This document shows positions 15,179 to 23,442 of a DNA stretch of 64,000 nt, one piece after another. The notes under the pieces were generated by a model. That model saw nothing but the letters and a program-made list of their open reading frames with translations. It did no database searches and was not told the origin of the DNA. Position numbers and translations under genes: made by a program. Position 1 is the stretch's first letter. The number at the start of each line of letters is the position of its first letter. Origin of the DNA: Haladaptatus sp. DYF46 (GTDB lineage: Archaea > Halobacteriota > Halobacteria > Halobacteriales > Haladaptataceae); the NCBI RefSeq assembly GCF_021083305.1, contig NZ_JAJFAY010000005.1, forward strand, positions 124,001 through 188,000, given 5' to 3'.

Positions 15179-15886
15179 ATGAACGCTTCCGAACACACAG
15201 ACAGGGCCCTCTGCGTTTCTCTTATGGTCTGGCACCCGGACTGCTGGGTCATCGAGTTGACAGAGAAGTTAGATATTGGGTTGATTGGGTACGGAACACG
15301 GACGAGACAGGACGGTCGGACGACGACACTCTACACCATCTACGCGAACACCGAAGAACAGATTTCATCGGGGATCGAACAAATTCGTGCCCATCCACAG
15401 GTGTACGTCGTTTCAGAAGTGAACCAAATGCACCGACTTGAAGCAACTTCGACGCCGGGGAACGCGACGAAAGGTCTTCTCATCGACCACGACGGAACGA
15501 CACAAATCAGCGACGAGTTCCTCTCTCGCGGGTTCGTCCACGCGGAGCCCGTGGACGGTAACAACGGTGTGGAGTATTGGCGACTCCTCACTAACTACAA
15601 TCGGGAAGAGGTAGAGTCGATCATTGACGAGATTTGTGAGTCTGTAGGTGCAGAAATCGATGTACTGGGTGTCACAGAGGCGGCTTGGGGGACGGGATTG
15701 GGAGGACTGCCACTTCATCGACTGACTCGCCGACAGCATGAAGTTTTTCAACTCGCACGACAGGAGGGCTACTATTCGACGCCCCGGCGTATCTCTGCAG
15801 ACGGATTGGCTGATGAATTGGGCATATCAGCGTCTACGTTGCACGAACATCTTCAAAAAGTGGAGGCGAAGTTACTCGGACCATAG
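15179..15886 (+). CDS. HTH-10 (Bat-type) transcriptional regulator
   Basis: 235 residues. The C-terminal domain (LTRRQHEVFQLARQEGYYST, then ADELGISASTLHEHLQKVEA) is the haloarchaeal HTH-10 helix-turn-helix first seen in bacterio-opsin activator. The N-terminal 150 residues form the unnamed alpha/beta sensor region usual in this group (FVHAEPVDGNNGVEYWRLL). The target is unknown. The nearest candidates are the upstream alkyltransferase and azlCD. The start at 15179 follows GGAGACACTACAC. The gene ends just where IS remnant B begins, 9 nt later, so its terminator or downstream partner may have been lost. Confidence 0.8.
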   Translation: MNASEHTDRALCVSLMVWHPDCWVIELTEKLDIGLIGYGTRTRQDGRTTTLYTIYANTEEQISSGIEQIRAHPQVYVVSEVNQMHRLEATSTPGNATKGLLIDHDGTTQISDEFLSRGFVHAEPVDGNNGVEYWRLLTNYNREEVESIIDEICESVGAEIDVLGVTEAAWGTGLGGLPLHRLTRRQHEVFQLARQEGYYSTPRRISADGLADELGISASTLHEHLQKVEAKLLGP

Positions 15887-15894
15887 ATAATGGG

Positions 15895-16795
15895 CCAGAT
15901 GACGCTGAGTATACCTATCAGCGGGTGACAATGCAGTACCGATCGTTTTAGATGCACGACCAGTCGGAATGGCGATTCCCAATTGGAGATCGTCCGTGAT
16001 CTCTTGGCTTCTGTCCAAGAGCAGGTTCTCGTCGATAACGTTCTGATGGACCGAGAGTTTGACAGTCAGCAGATTCTTGAGGGAATCGACGAGCGTGGGC
16101 TCCGGTATGTCGTGTCGAAGCGGATGAAGACGAGTGAGCAAGCACAAGCGAAACGGCTCCTCCAGTGGGATCAAAACCAGTATCCGACCGGAATCTCCAT
16201 CTCGGCAGCGACGAGTGGCACAGTACGACACTAATCTATCGCGGAAAGAGGATACCGAGTACACTGATCATCGCCAGTACTCGGTGTTCATGTCGAACGG
16301 TGGCGAGAGATGTCTCAGCGAGTACGGGTATCGCTGGGAGATCGAAAGTGGCTATCGGAGTATCAAGCGGTTCATGGCCGTAACAACGTCGAAGGACTTC
16401 GTCTTACGGTTTTTCTACTTCGCGTTTGCCTGTCTGTTGTACTCAATCTGGCGAGCGGTCGATCTGCTCGTGCAGGTTGAGTTGACTGGTGAGTACGAGC
16501 ACGCACCGATTGTGACTGCCGACAATACGCTCACACTGCTGAAGAAGGAGACTGGGATCGGATAGTAAGGCACTCAGTCCAGGTCAATGGAGATTTCGGA
16601 GTGGCAACGCTACCGGGAGTCTTAGAAAACCACTTCTCTGGTCGTTAGTGCGGTGGGACGAGGCGAACGAGAGATGATCTGGAGTAGTTTCTCCTCACTG
16701 ATTCGGCCGAACCCACGCATTACAGCCTCGCTAAACTTGTTGTAGTCTCAACTTTCGTAGGAGGACGGAAGTTGAGACTAGCGTTCTCAATGCAT
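15895..16795 (+). pseudogene. IS4-like transposase remnant, copy B with right end
   Basis: The frame begins abruptly at AEYTYQR, equivalent to residue about 350 of the intact copy. It continues with frameshifts through LMDREFDSQQILEGIDERGL-like sequence (plus frame near 16047) and SDRNLHLGSDEWHSTTLIY to YRWEIESGYRSIKRFMAVTT, ending in TAG near 16563. Right-end DNA with a 15-bp hairpin (14 matched) at 16744-16779 follows. It is older than copy A in some places and longer. Confidence 0.75.
16744..16779. repeat. IS4-like right-end hairpin, copy B
   Basis: AGTCTCAACTTTCGT and ACGGAAGTTGAGACT pair with one mismatch around AGGAGG. Homologous to the copy A hairpin at 13262-13293. Confidence 0.65.
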
Positions 16796-17228
16796 GAGTG
16801 AAATCGGCGCAACTGTACTCAGTCGATACATATAAACAACCGACCTACGTGAATTAACTCAACCCCTTCCTATGGCCCACTCAGCTGCTCGTACGTTCAT
16901 TCCTCTTGTTGCGATAGTCGCCACCGCGTAGCGACCGCCGCATAGCAGCAGCACTCGGGTCGCCTCATCTCACTACGGGTTCCGTAGTCGCACTTCCTCA
17001 ACAATGAACACTATCCCAAATGCAGACACTCGCTGGGTCTCTGGTCTACAGCGGTCAGAAACCCACTCGAAAGCCGATCGACTCGCATCTCGAACTAGTA
17101 CCGCTTGACAAACCGCGAACAGTCGTTTCTCGCTACGTTCTGAGCAGTTCGCTCGAACCGCCAAACCGTGAGATCTCGTTCGGAGTTATTGGTAGCCGGA
17201 GGACAAGCACCTCACTGGAGGTGGGGAC
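16796..17228. other. gap without recognised gene
   Basis: About 430 nt between IS remnant B and the MFS gene. Short frames occur on both strands but none shows a family motif. TACATATAAAC near 16827 could be a TATA element for an unannotated transcript. GGAGGTGGGG at 17218-17227 is a strong ribosome-binding site for the MFS gene, so its transcript has a leader. Confidence 0.5.
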
Positions 17229-18548
17229 ATGAGCCAGCAACAGGAGGTAGCGGAGGCCCCGAACGCAGATACGTCGTCTCTCTGGAACAACTTCGACTTC
17301 CTCCGCCTGCTGTTCGGGCGATTCGTCACGAACGCTGGCGATAGTCTCTATACGATTGCTGGCACTTGGCTGGTCTACGACCTCACTGGGTCGAGTTTCT
17401 ACACGGGTTTGGCGAGCGCGTTGCTTCTCTTGCCGCCAGCACTGCAGTTCGTGTCCGGACCGCTCGTAGACCGCTGGCCACTCATCCGAACCCTCGTGTG
17501 GACGCAACTCATCCAAGCCGCCCTCATTTTATCGATACCTGTCGCGGCCTACTTCGACCATCTCTCCGTTGGGCTGATTCTGGTGACGATTCCGCTCCTC
17601 TCGTTCCTGAACCAGTTCGTCTACCCCGCTCAGAACGCGGCGCTCCCTCAGATCGTCGCGAAGAGTCAACTTACACGCGCCAACTCGGCGTTTTCGTTCG
17701 CCAACCAAGGAACGAACATGGTGTTCGACGCACTCGGTGGACTCCTCATCGCCGTAATTGGCGCTGTCTCTCTATTCGTGCTTGACTCGATCACGTTTGT
17801 GGTCGCAGTCCTCTCGTTCGTCGGTGTCAGGATTTCCGAACGCTCCGATACAGGCGATCAAGCAGCTGAAATCGACGTTGCCGGATACCTCTCTGATCTC
17901 GGGGATGGAGTTCAGTGGCTCCGGGGGACAGTGTTCACCGAGATGATGTTCACCACGGCAGTCACCAACTTCGGGACGGGTATCATGCTCGCCGTACTAC
18001 CGGGATTCGCAGCCGTTCGTGGCGGGTCGATACTCTATGGTGCACTGCTCGGAGCGATTGGTGCAGGTGGCCTTATTGGTGCGCTGATTGCGTCTCGATT
18101 GACTCACATCAGGTACGGCTTCATCCGAATCATCGGGCTCGGAGTTGGATTCTTCCTATGGGTTGGTGCGGTCTACTCTCCGTGGCCAGCGCTTACAGTT
18201 GCCTTGTTCGCGATAACTGGAATACCCATCGGCGTCACGAACGTGATGGGTCAGACACTCATTCAAACAGTTACCCCCGAGGACCTCCTCGGCAGAGTGA
18301 CGTCCGTTGATGCGAGCGTTTCCACGCTCACGGTGCCGATTGGCTCATTTTTCGGTGGAATCATGGGAAGTCTGGTCGGTGTCGTTACGACGATGGCCGT
18401 GGCTGCACTGAGCTTCGCATTCGTCAGCTGCTACTTTGCGATTCGTTCACGCTTGCGCTCTCTTCCGGCGATGGACGATATCGACCAAGGTGATTTTGGA
18501 ATCCGTGGGGGGCCATCAGTATCGCCACTGTCGGAGGACCCCGACTGA
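17229..18548 (+). CDS. MFS exporter, EntS-like
   Basis: 439 residues with about eleven to twelve membrane segments. The opening block NFDFLRLLFGRFVTNAGDSL and the LVYDLTGSSFYTGLASALLL segment are characteristic of the MFS_3 group that includes enterobactin exporter EntS. The inter-helix motif FVSGPLVDRW is also present. The C-terminal tail is acidic and hydrophilic. Substrate unknown. Proximity to an iron-box-controlled binding-protein array makes a siderophore-like substrate possible, but two IS remnants separate them. The start ATG follows GGAGGTGGGG closely. The frame is intact. Confidence 0.85.
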   Translation: MSQQQEVAEAPNADTSSLWNNFDFLRLLFGRFVTNAGDSLYTIAGTWLVYDLTGSSFYTGLASALLLLPPALQFVSGPLVDRWPLIRTLVWTQLIQAALILSIPVAAYFDHLSVGLILVTIPLLSFLNQFVYPAQNAALPQIVAKSQLTRANSAFSFANQGTNMVFDALGGLLIAVIGAVSLFVLDSITFVVAVLSFVGVRISERSDTGDQAAEIDVAGYLSDLGDGVQWLRGTVFTEMMFTTAVTNFGTGIMLAVLPGFAAVRGGSILYGALLGAIGAGGLIGALIASRLTHIRYGFIRIIGLGVGFFLWVGAVYSPWPALTVALFAITGIPIGVTNVMGQTLIQTVTPEDLLGRVTSVDASVSTLTVPIGSFFGGIMGSLVGVVTTMAVAALSFAFVSCYFAIRSRLRSLPAMDDIDQGDFGIRGGPSVSPLSEDPD

Positions 18549-18617
18549 GGTCCGTATGCTGCTCGCTTCCTCTCTCGGAATGAGCGGAGTGCAGACGGAC
18601 GGCACTGTGGCGCAAGG

Positions 18618-20336
18618 ATGACTGGTGATCATCAGCGAGTGTCGTTTTGTGACAGCAACAGTGTAGCACCAACTCAAGCATCTCTACGTGAGATATTTCG
18701 AGAAATCGCTGAGACTTCATACCATGAGTGGCCAGCCTACGATGCGACTCCACTGTACGATAGGAGTTCGCTTGGTGGGCTCGAAGAAGACATCCGAACC
18801 GTCGCGAGGGTCTGGTTCAAGCACGATGCTCACGAGTCGGTTGAGGACTTCGTGTGCTGCCTCCCACTGACGTATGTCGAGTTCGAAGCTCACGACCGCT
18901 ATGCGGGAACGACTCGCTACGAAATGGAACAATTGGTCCGAGCCTTTTTGCTGAAGGAACTCCACGGCTGGGAGCACGAAAGCCCGCTCATCGAGTATCT
19001 CAACGAGTGTTCGTCAGCTCGAAAGCGCCTCAACTTCGAGAGCGTGCCCGACCAGTCGACGCTGTGGCGAACGTGGCACCGCCGTTTCGCATCCGAGCTC
19101 AGAGAGACGATCGAAACAGCGGCGAGGAGTATCCTCATTCAGGCGGACAGGGCTGGCGTTTCTGTCCCCCGCCAGCCACCGGAGCGGTCGTCCCCAAGAG
19201 AACAATCCACCGGCGAAGCACCTACTCAGCAGGAGATACTCGGTCGTGCCGAAGACATTACAGAGCAGGTGAGTGGGATCGTCCACCCAGCGTTCTCATT
19301 GGGTCGTAGCGAGGGTTGTGAGATTCACCAGAATGCGTTCTGGGAGCTCCAGGCCTACCTCGGGCTGCACGAAAATCTCGCAGCTAACGAGGGCGCACGC
19401 GGTTTTCTCTACGAGTCAAATCGGGAGCGGACACCACTTGGACACAATCACCGAGCACACCTACGCGACCTCTCCATCTGTGAGATTCGTGAGATGTACC
19501 GGGAGGCGGTGGAACGGATAGTCCATCGACTAGGTGAGACAGATGCGTTCCATCGAGCTGGGTTGGTCGCTATCGACATCACTGAGGAAGACCCGTTCAC
19601 TGGTGATCGAGAGGGACACGAAGACGAGATCATTGGGACGAAGGAGAAGAACACCGAGTACGCCTATCAGTGGGCGACTGTCCAGTTGGTCGGCAACGCA
19701 GTTCCGTTGGTGCTGGACGCTCGGCCGGTCAAGAAGGGCGAGACCCGTCAAGAGATCGTCGAGGACCTACTCGATAGTGCTCAGAGTCTGCTCCACATTG
19801 ATGGAGTGCTAATGGACCGCGAGTTCGACAGTCAACACCTCTTGGAATCTATCTCCCAGCGAGGACTCACCTACGTCGTCCCGAAGCGGATGTACACTAG
19901 CGAAAAGGCACAGGCAAAGCGGTTGCTCAAGCGCGGTCAGGACTACTACACTGCCGATCGGAAGCTCCACCTCGGGAAGAACAAGTGGCACGAGACCACT
20001 TTCGTCTACAAATGTAAAGAGAACTCTGAGCGGACCGACTACGGACAGTATGCAGTGCTCCTGACGAACGCTCCGGCCGAGGCAGTTCGTGAGTACAGTT
20101 ACCGCTGGGAGATCGAGAGCGGCTACAAGAGTATCAAGCGGTTCATGGCCGCAACGACGTCGAAGAACTTTGTACTGCGATTCTTCTACTTCGCGTTTGC
20201 TTGCCTGCTATATTCGATCTGGCGGGCAGTTGATCTCCTCGTACAGGTGTCTCTAATCGATGAATACGAGCATTCGCCGATAATCACAGCACAGAACACG
20301 CTCACGCTGTTGCAGAAGCGAACCGGAGTCGGATAG
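18618..20336 (+). CDS. IS4-like DDE transposase, intact copy C
   Basis: 572 residues, long for haloarchaeal IS4 relatives. Catalytic acids are Asp320 (VAIDITEEDP), Asp400 (VLMDREFDS) and Glu500 in the YREK signature, with Tyr493, Arg496, Glu500 and Lys507 in YSYRWEIESGYKSIKRF. The N-terminal 300 residues are hydrophilic and probably bind DNA. Remnants A and B preserve its C-terminal region, so this is the reference copy. I cannot place it with certainty in a named ISH group. The frame is uninterrupted and the element may be functional. The left end was not identified. Confidence 0.85.
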   Translation: MTGDHQRVSFCDSNSVAPTQASLREIFREIAETSYHEWPAYDATPLYDRSSLGGLEEDIRTVARVWFKHDAHESVEDFVCCLPLTYVEFEAHDRYAGTTRYEMEQLVRAFLLKELHGWEHESPLIEYLNECSSARKRLNFESVPDQSTLWRTWHRRFASELRETIETAARSILIQADRAGVSVPRQPPERSSPREQSTGEAPTQQEILGRAEDITEQVSGIVHPAFSLGRSEGCEIHQNAFWELQAYLGLHENLAANEGARGFLYESNRERTPLGHNHRAHLRDLSICEIREMYREAVERIVHRLGETDAFHRAGLVAIDITEEDPFTGDREGHEDEIIGTKEKNTEYAYQWATVQLVGNAVPLVLDARPVKKGETRQEIVEDLLDSAQSLLHIDGVLMDREFDSQHLLESISQRGLTYVVPKRMYTSEKAQAKRLLKRGQDYYTADRKLHLGKNKWHETTFVYKCKENSERTDYGQYAVLLTNAPAEAVREYSYRWEIESGYKSIKRFMAATTSKNFVLRFFYFAFACLLYSIWRAVDLLVQVSLIDEYEHSPIITAQNTLTLLQKRTGVG

Positions 20337-20509
20337 CTACTCAAGGGTTTGGTCGAAAGCCGGGTTCTGAGCTACAGCTTTCTCCAGCGTCCTCTCAGAT
20401 GTGCTTCTGATTAGACCATCAACACGAATCGAACGCTCAGCCTCGCTTCCGTAACGATCTGATCGCGCTATCTCCCTGATTTCGCACATCACATCTCCTC
20501 TATACATGG

Positions 20510-20568
20510 TATAGTCTCATCTTCCAGTAGGAGGATATTTCATGTAGCGACATGAGATTTATAGATGT
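20510..20568. mobile_element. probable right end of IS copy C
   Basis: TAGTCTCATCTTCC, AGGAGG and ATGAGATT are recognisable but more degenerate than in copies A and B. They sit at the equivalent distance after the transposase stop. The 430 nt from 20337 to 20766 hold no gene. Confidence 0.45.
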
Positions 20569-20668
20569 CTAAAAGGCTACTACCGTACGATAGAGGGAAT
20601 GTAACCTTGATCTACACTAGAAGTGGTGGTGTGTTGGTTACTTCCTAATAAGGCTGTAAGCGGAAGTG

Positions 20669-20712
20669 CAGCTACCCCGGGACCCCCGAATCAATCTATG
20701 CGCAGTTCGTGA
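20669..20712. repeat. diverged 40-bp repeat, copy 1
   Basis: ACCCCCGAATCAATCTATGC followed by GCAGTTCGTG resembles 21113-21157 (ACCCCCAAATCCATCCATGC, GTAGTTCGTG) in the same orientation. The two copies bracket the small membrane-protein gene at 20767-21033. They may be ends of a degraded insertion element. Confidence 0.45.
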
Positions 20713-20766
20713 AGCGAACTCCTCACCACTCAAGAACTAAGCATCCAGGCCGAGTACTGAAGTGTG

Positions 20767-21033
20767 ATGGATACAGCCCAAATTGAGGACTTTTTATTAG
20801 GGTCACTGATGATCCTCCTTGGCCTCACACCGACTGGAGTCTTCCTCATCGATTGGGTTCCGGCCACACAGATTACCAGTAATTTTGGGACTGTGACTCA
20901 CTCTTACCTACTGAATCACGTCCTCGTTCAACTCGTATTGAGTCTCTGCGGACTCGTTCTTGCAGCCGCTGGCGTCGTCACGATCAAATACGGCCGTTCA
21001 GACAATCAGTCCGATACTGCTGATCTCTATTAG
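20767..21033 (+). CDS. small two-helix membrane protein
   Basis: 88 residues. Helix 1 is FLLGSLMILLGLTPTGVFLI and helix 2 is LVLSLCGLVLAAAGVVTI, with a polar C-terminal tail. No family recognised. It lies alone between IS copy C and an IS6-like remnant, bracketed by a diverged repeat. The ATG at 20767 is chosen over a GTG immediately before it. Codon use and helix periodicity make it likely real, but it could be a cargo or leftover gene. Confidence 0.5.
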   Translation: MDTAQIEDFLLGSLMILLGLTPTGVFLIDWVPATQITSNFGTVTHSYLLNHVLVQLVLSLCGLVLAAAGVVTIKYGRSDNQSDTADLY

Positions 21034-21112
21034 CGATGAATGAGACAACGGACAATACACGCTCTCTATCCAGCATGAAGCCGACCTCCTGCCGCCTAAT
21101 TCCATGAAGTAG

Positions 21113-21157
21113 AGTACCCCCGATACCCCCAAATCCATCCATGCGTAGTTCGTGGTG
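21113..21157. repeat. diverged 40-bp repeat, copy 2
   Basis: Second copy of the repeat at 20669-20712, in direct orientation, at the outer edge of the IS6-like transposase remnant. Confidence 0.45.
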
Positions 21158-21395
21158 CAATTTAGCAAAGCCGGCACTGTCTAGTTTAGTTCCTCTTCGG
21201 CAGGATTTGGTTGTTGAGCGATTGGTGTGGTCACAGATGGTGTTAGTTGTGTACAAACTGTCCAAGACAGAGTCGGACGCTCGGCCGACTGTCCACTACG
21301 ACGTATGGAAGCGGTCGATCCGCTGTTTGAGCGTGTGAAACCACTTTTCGATCAGGGTTCGCTCGGTATAGTCAAGGTGACCGCACAACCCAATT
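21140..21395 (-). pseudogene. IS6-like transposase C-terminal remnant
   Basis: On the minus strand the sequence LDYTERTLIEKWFHTLKQRI followed by DRFHTS matches the region around the catalytic glutamate of IS6-family DDE transposases. A frameshift then leads into TLSWTVCTQLT-like residues. Only the last third of the gene remains. Its left neighbour is a SprT-like gene cut off at about 21396, so this element, or a deletion around it, removed the SprT C-terminus. Confidence 0.6.
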
Positions 21396-21606
21396 CGAAA
21401 GTTTGTGGGCTTCCCAGGTCAGCGTGATCGTGATTGCCTCTGTTACAGGGTCGTACTTCGTGACGCCTGCCTGTCGCTGTGCTCGGTGTGAAACTTCCCA
21501 CTCAATCGTTTCGATCGGCAGATCTGGGAAGTGCTCGGCGGCGACGTTCGTTGCGTGTGCCTGTGCTCGGTCAAGGAGGGCCGTCGGTGTCTCGGGGATA
21601 TTGTCG
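21396..21606 (-). pseudogene. SprT-like gene, copy 1, middle segment
   Basis: Encodes DNIPETPTALLDRAQAHATN, then AAEHFPDLPIETIEWEVSHR and GVTKYDPVTEAITITLTWEA, the N-terminal half of haloarchaeal SprT-like proteins. It then breaks into the IS6 remnant before the HExxH motif. The first 25 codons of the same gene lie 725 bp away at 22331-22406. The segment in between is a vapBC cassette on the opposite strand. Confidence 0.75.
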
Positions 21607-21674
21607 TAAATGTACCTGGATCGGATCCTACAAACACAAAGACGAAGTAGCGTCAACACGAATGTCAACGTACG

Positions 21675-21920
21675 ATGGGCATCGCAAACGATCAGATTCG
21701 CGTTAGCGATACAGTAAAGCGGGAATTAGAACGCCGGAAACGAGAGGGTGAGAGCTTCAACGACGTTCTTGAGCGTGTGCTCGACGACAACAGCGGCGAT
21801 TTCGCTGATGGATTTGGTCGCTGGTCGGACGAAGAGGCTGAACGCGTCCGTGAGGGTCGCAAACAGGGCAAAGAGAAGCGAAAGGCACGGATGCAACGAC
21901 TTGATAGAGGCGACGCGTGA
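21675..21920 (+). CDS. vapB: VapB-type antitoxin
   Basis: 81 residues. The N-terminal part (IANDQIRVSDTVKRELERRK, then EGESFNDVLERVL) has the strand-helix-helix order of haloarchaeal VapB antitoxins. The C-terminal tail is highly charged and probably wraps the toxin (RVREGRKQGKEKRKARMQRL). The stop codon overlaps the GTG start of vapC by 4 nt (GTGA), the standard arrangement. It neutralises VapC and likely represses the operon. The frame is intact. Confidence 0.85.
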   Translation: MGIANDQIRVSDTVKRELERRKREGESFNDVLERVLDDNSGDFADGFGRWSDEEAERVREGRKQGKEKRKARMQRLDRGDA

Positions 21921-22315
21921 AGGTTCTCGACACGTCGTTTCTAATCGACTACCTCGCAGGTGTTGCGTCTACCAAGACGTTCTACGAGGAAGCGGGTGGT
22001 GCCGATGAGCAGTGGATCATTCCTCTTGTTGCGTATGCCGAAGTGCTTGTCGGAGCGGGCAACCTTCCGGATGGTGACGTCGACGGTGTGCGCGCTGATC
22101 TCGCCTGGGGAGAAGTATATGTTACCGACGAGCGGATAGCGATTGCCGCCGGGAAAATTGCAGACGAAATCGCACCCAGTGGCCCGTATCTCGACGGACC
22201 TGATGCTCTTATTGCTGCGGTTGGTCGTGAACTCGATGCACCAGTAGTTTCTGGAGACGGTGACTTGACTCATGAAGAGACACAGAAAGTGATTGACATC
22301 GAAGAGTACCGATAA
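21917..22315 (+). CDS. vapC: VapC-type PIN-domain ribonuclease toxin
   Basis: 132 residues, PIN domain over the whole length. Metal-binding acids are visible at Asp5 (KVLDTSFLIDYL), the Glu in VAYAEVLVG, the Asp in LDGPDALIAA and the Asp in VVSGDGDL. VapC proteins cleave tRNA or rRNA when released from VapB. The start is GTG overlapping the vapB stop. All catalytic positions are present, so the toxin should be active, consistent with retention of its antitoxin. It lies antisense within the interrupted SprT-like gene. Confidence 0.88.
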   Translation: MKVLDTSFLIDYLAGVASTKTFYEEAGGADEQWIIPLVAYAEVLVGAGNLPDGDVDGVRADLAWGEVYVTDERIAIAAGKIADEIAPSGPYLDGPDALIAAVGRELDAPVVSGDGDLTHEETQKVIDIEEYR

Positions 22316-22330
22316 GTCTCTTGTGAAGGT

Positions 22331-22406
22331 CGTTAGTCGCTGCATTTATACCCTCCGTGAACGTTCGCTGGTCGGTGATATCCGAGAACGTCAATTGGCG
22401 TGTCAT
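22331..22406 (-). pseudogene. SprT-like gene, copy 1, 5' segment
   Basis: Starts MTRQLTFSDITDQRTFTEG and ends after about 25 codons at the vapBC insertion. An equivalent start (MVRQLTLSDITDQ) occurs in copy 2 at 26755. In both places it follows a SWIM-domain gene by about 25 nt, which marks a conserved two-gene unit. Confidence 0.7.
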
Positions 22407-22430
22407 GGATAAAAAGAGCTGAAGCGGTGG

Positions 22431-22670
22431 TTAGTCCGGCAGTTCCTTCCGTCCCGTTTGCACGCACGGCCAACACGGGAAGCCACTGAGGCCGTCACAG
22501 TCGCAGTCTTCGGGTTTGGTATCGTCGTCGTCCTTGGGGGGGTATGCCTCGAGCGTCCCGTCACCGGTTGTGTGTTCGACGGCGGCCATGTATTTACAAA
22601 AGGCGTTCCGGTGGACGTGGTGCGGACACGTGCAGGCCATTAGCCGGTCCTCTATATCCTTCAAAGCGAA
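22431..22670 (-). pseudogene. SWIM zinc-finger gene, copy 1, 5'-truncated
   Basis: The C-terminal part of a SWIM protein: MACTCPHHVHRNAFCKYMAA (Cx1C, then C with the final His replaced by Tyr), an acidic linker, and CDCDGLSGFPCWPCVQTGRK. The upstream region has lost the NESHENPAAHQYTVS-type block seen in copy 2. It precedes SprT copy 1 in the same orientation. Confidence 0.65.
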
Positions 22671-22699
22671 AAACGCCATCCTAATCGAATTCATAGCAT

Positions 22700-23070
22700 G
22701 AACTGAGGTATTCAACGACCGTCACACGTGCCTGTATTCTGGGATATGCGGTCTCCGGGTGACGTACATCGGGACAGAAGCAGCCTTCACCGACGTACTC
22801 TCCGAACAGCCGGAGGGTGTCAGAATAGAGGTCGAACGAACCGGCACATACACTCCCAGCCCCCGCCACATCGTCTCTCGGCTGACCGAACGTCAGCGGG
22901 AGGTGCTCCAGGCGGCGATAACGCTCGGCTATTACCAAGAACCTCGCAAGGCAACCCACGACGAAATCGCGGCGGTGACAGGGCTCTCCGAAACGACGGT
23001 CGGTGAGCATCTCCGGAAGGTCGAGGCGACCGTGTTCTCCTCACTCCACGTTAGGGCAACCGATCGCTGA
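22700..23070 (+). pseudogene. C-terminal fragment of HTH-10 (Bat-type) regulator
   Basis: Contains IGTEAAFTDVLSEQPEGV, then LTERQREVLQAAITLGYYQ and GLSETTVGEHLRKVEATVFS, the HTH-10 domain. The first available start is a GTG at 22759, and roughly the N-terminal half of a normal regulator is missing. It may still produce a small HTH protein, but truncation is more likely. It is divergent from SWIM copy 1. Confidence 0.6.
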
Positions 23071-23442
23071 AGTGACTGATTGTCTCAGAGGTATCCGGTG
23101 TTGGTCAGCTACTCACTCTTTGCGACTGAACACACGTCTGGATAATTGTGGCATTGGGGGAGCCGCTGATGTCACGGACGCACTTCGACGAAGTGAGGAT
23201 CTGAATGCACCGGCCACTGAACCATGGAGCAAGACTGTTATCCTGCTATCGTTAGCCTCCCTGTTGTCGCTTCGACATCCTTGAGTATGCGACATAGAGG
23301 ACAGCCCTATCAAGTATCTCATTGTGAGCTCCACTGATCTTCAGTCCAAGCATTCTGGTGAACGAGAAAAGGAGAGAAGCATATAAACAGCCCTTGATCG
23401 ACGGCAACGCGCTCATCGCCCTCAGATGAGAAGGAGTAACCA
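23071..23442. other. gap upstream of nuoH without recognised gene
   Basis: About 370 nt with only short frames. GCATATAAACAG near 23380 is a plausible TATA element for the gene starting at 23443. AGGAGTAACC just before the ATG is its ribosome-binding site. Confidence 0.45.

Larger units (their letters stand above)
21607..22330 (+). mobile_element. vapBC cassette inserted into SprT-like gene
   Basis: About 724 bp separate the two halves of SprT copy 1. The gene side reads AACGAC before and CGACAAT after the insert, so CGAC may be a 4-bp target duplication. The insert contains only vapB, vapC and short flanks. No transposase or inverted repeat is apparent, so how it moved is unknown. Confidence 0.55.

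Noticed and set aside
16973..17164. Short frames before the MFS gene
   Set aside because: No motifs, and they conflict with the strong ribosome-binding site and likely leader of the MFS gene.
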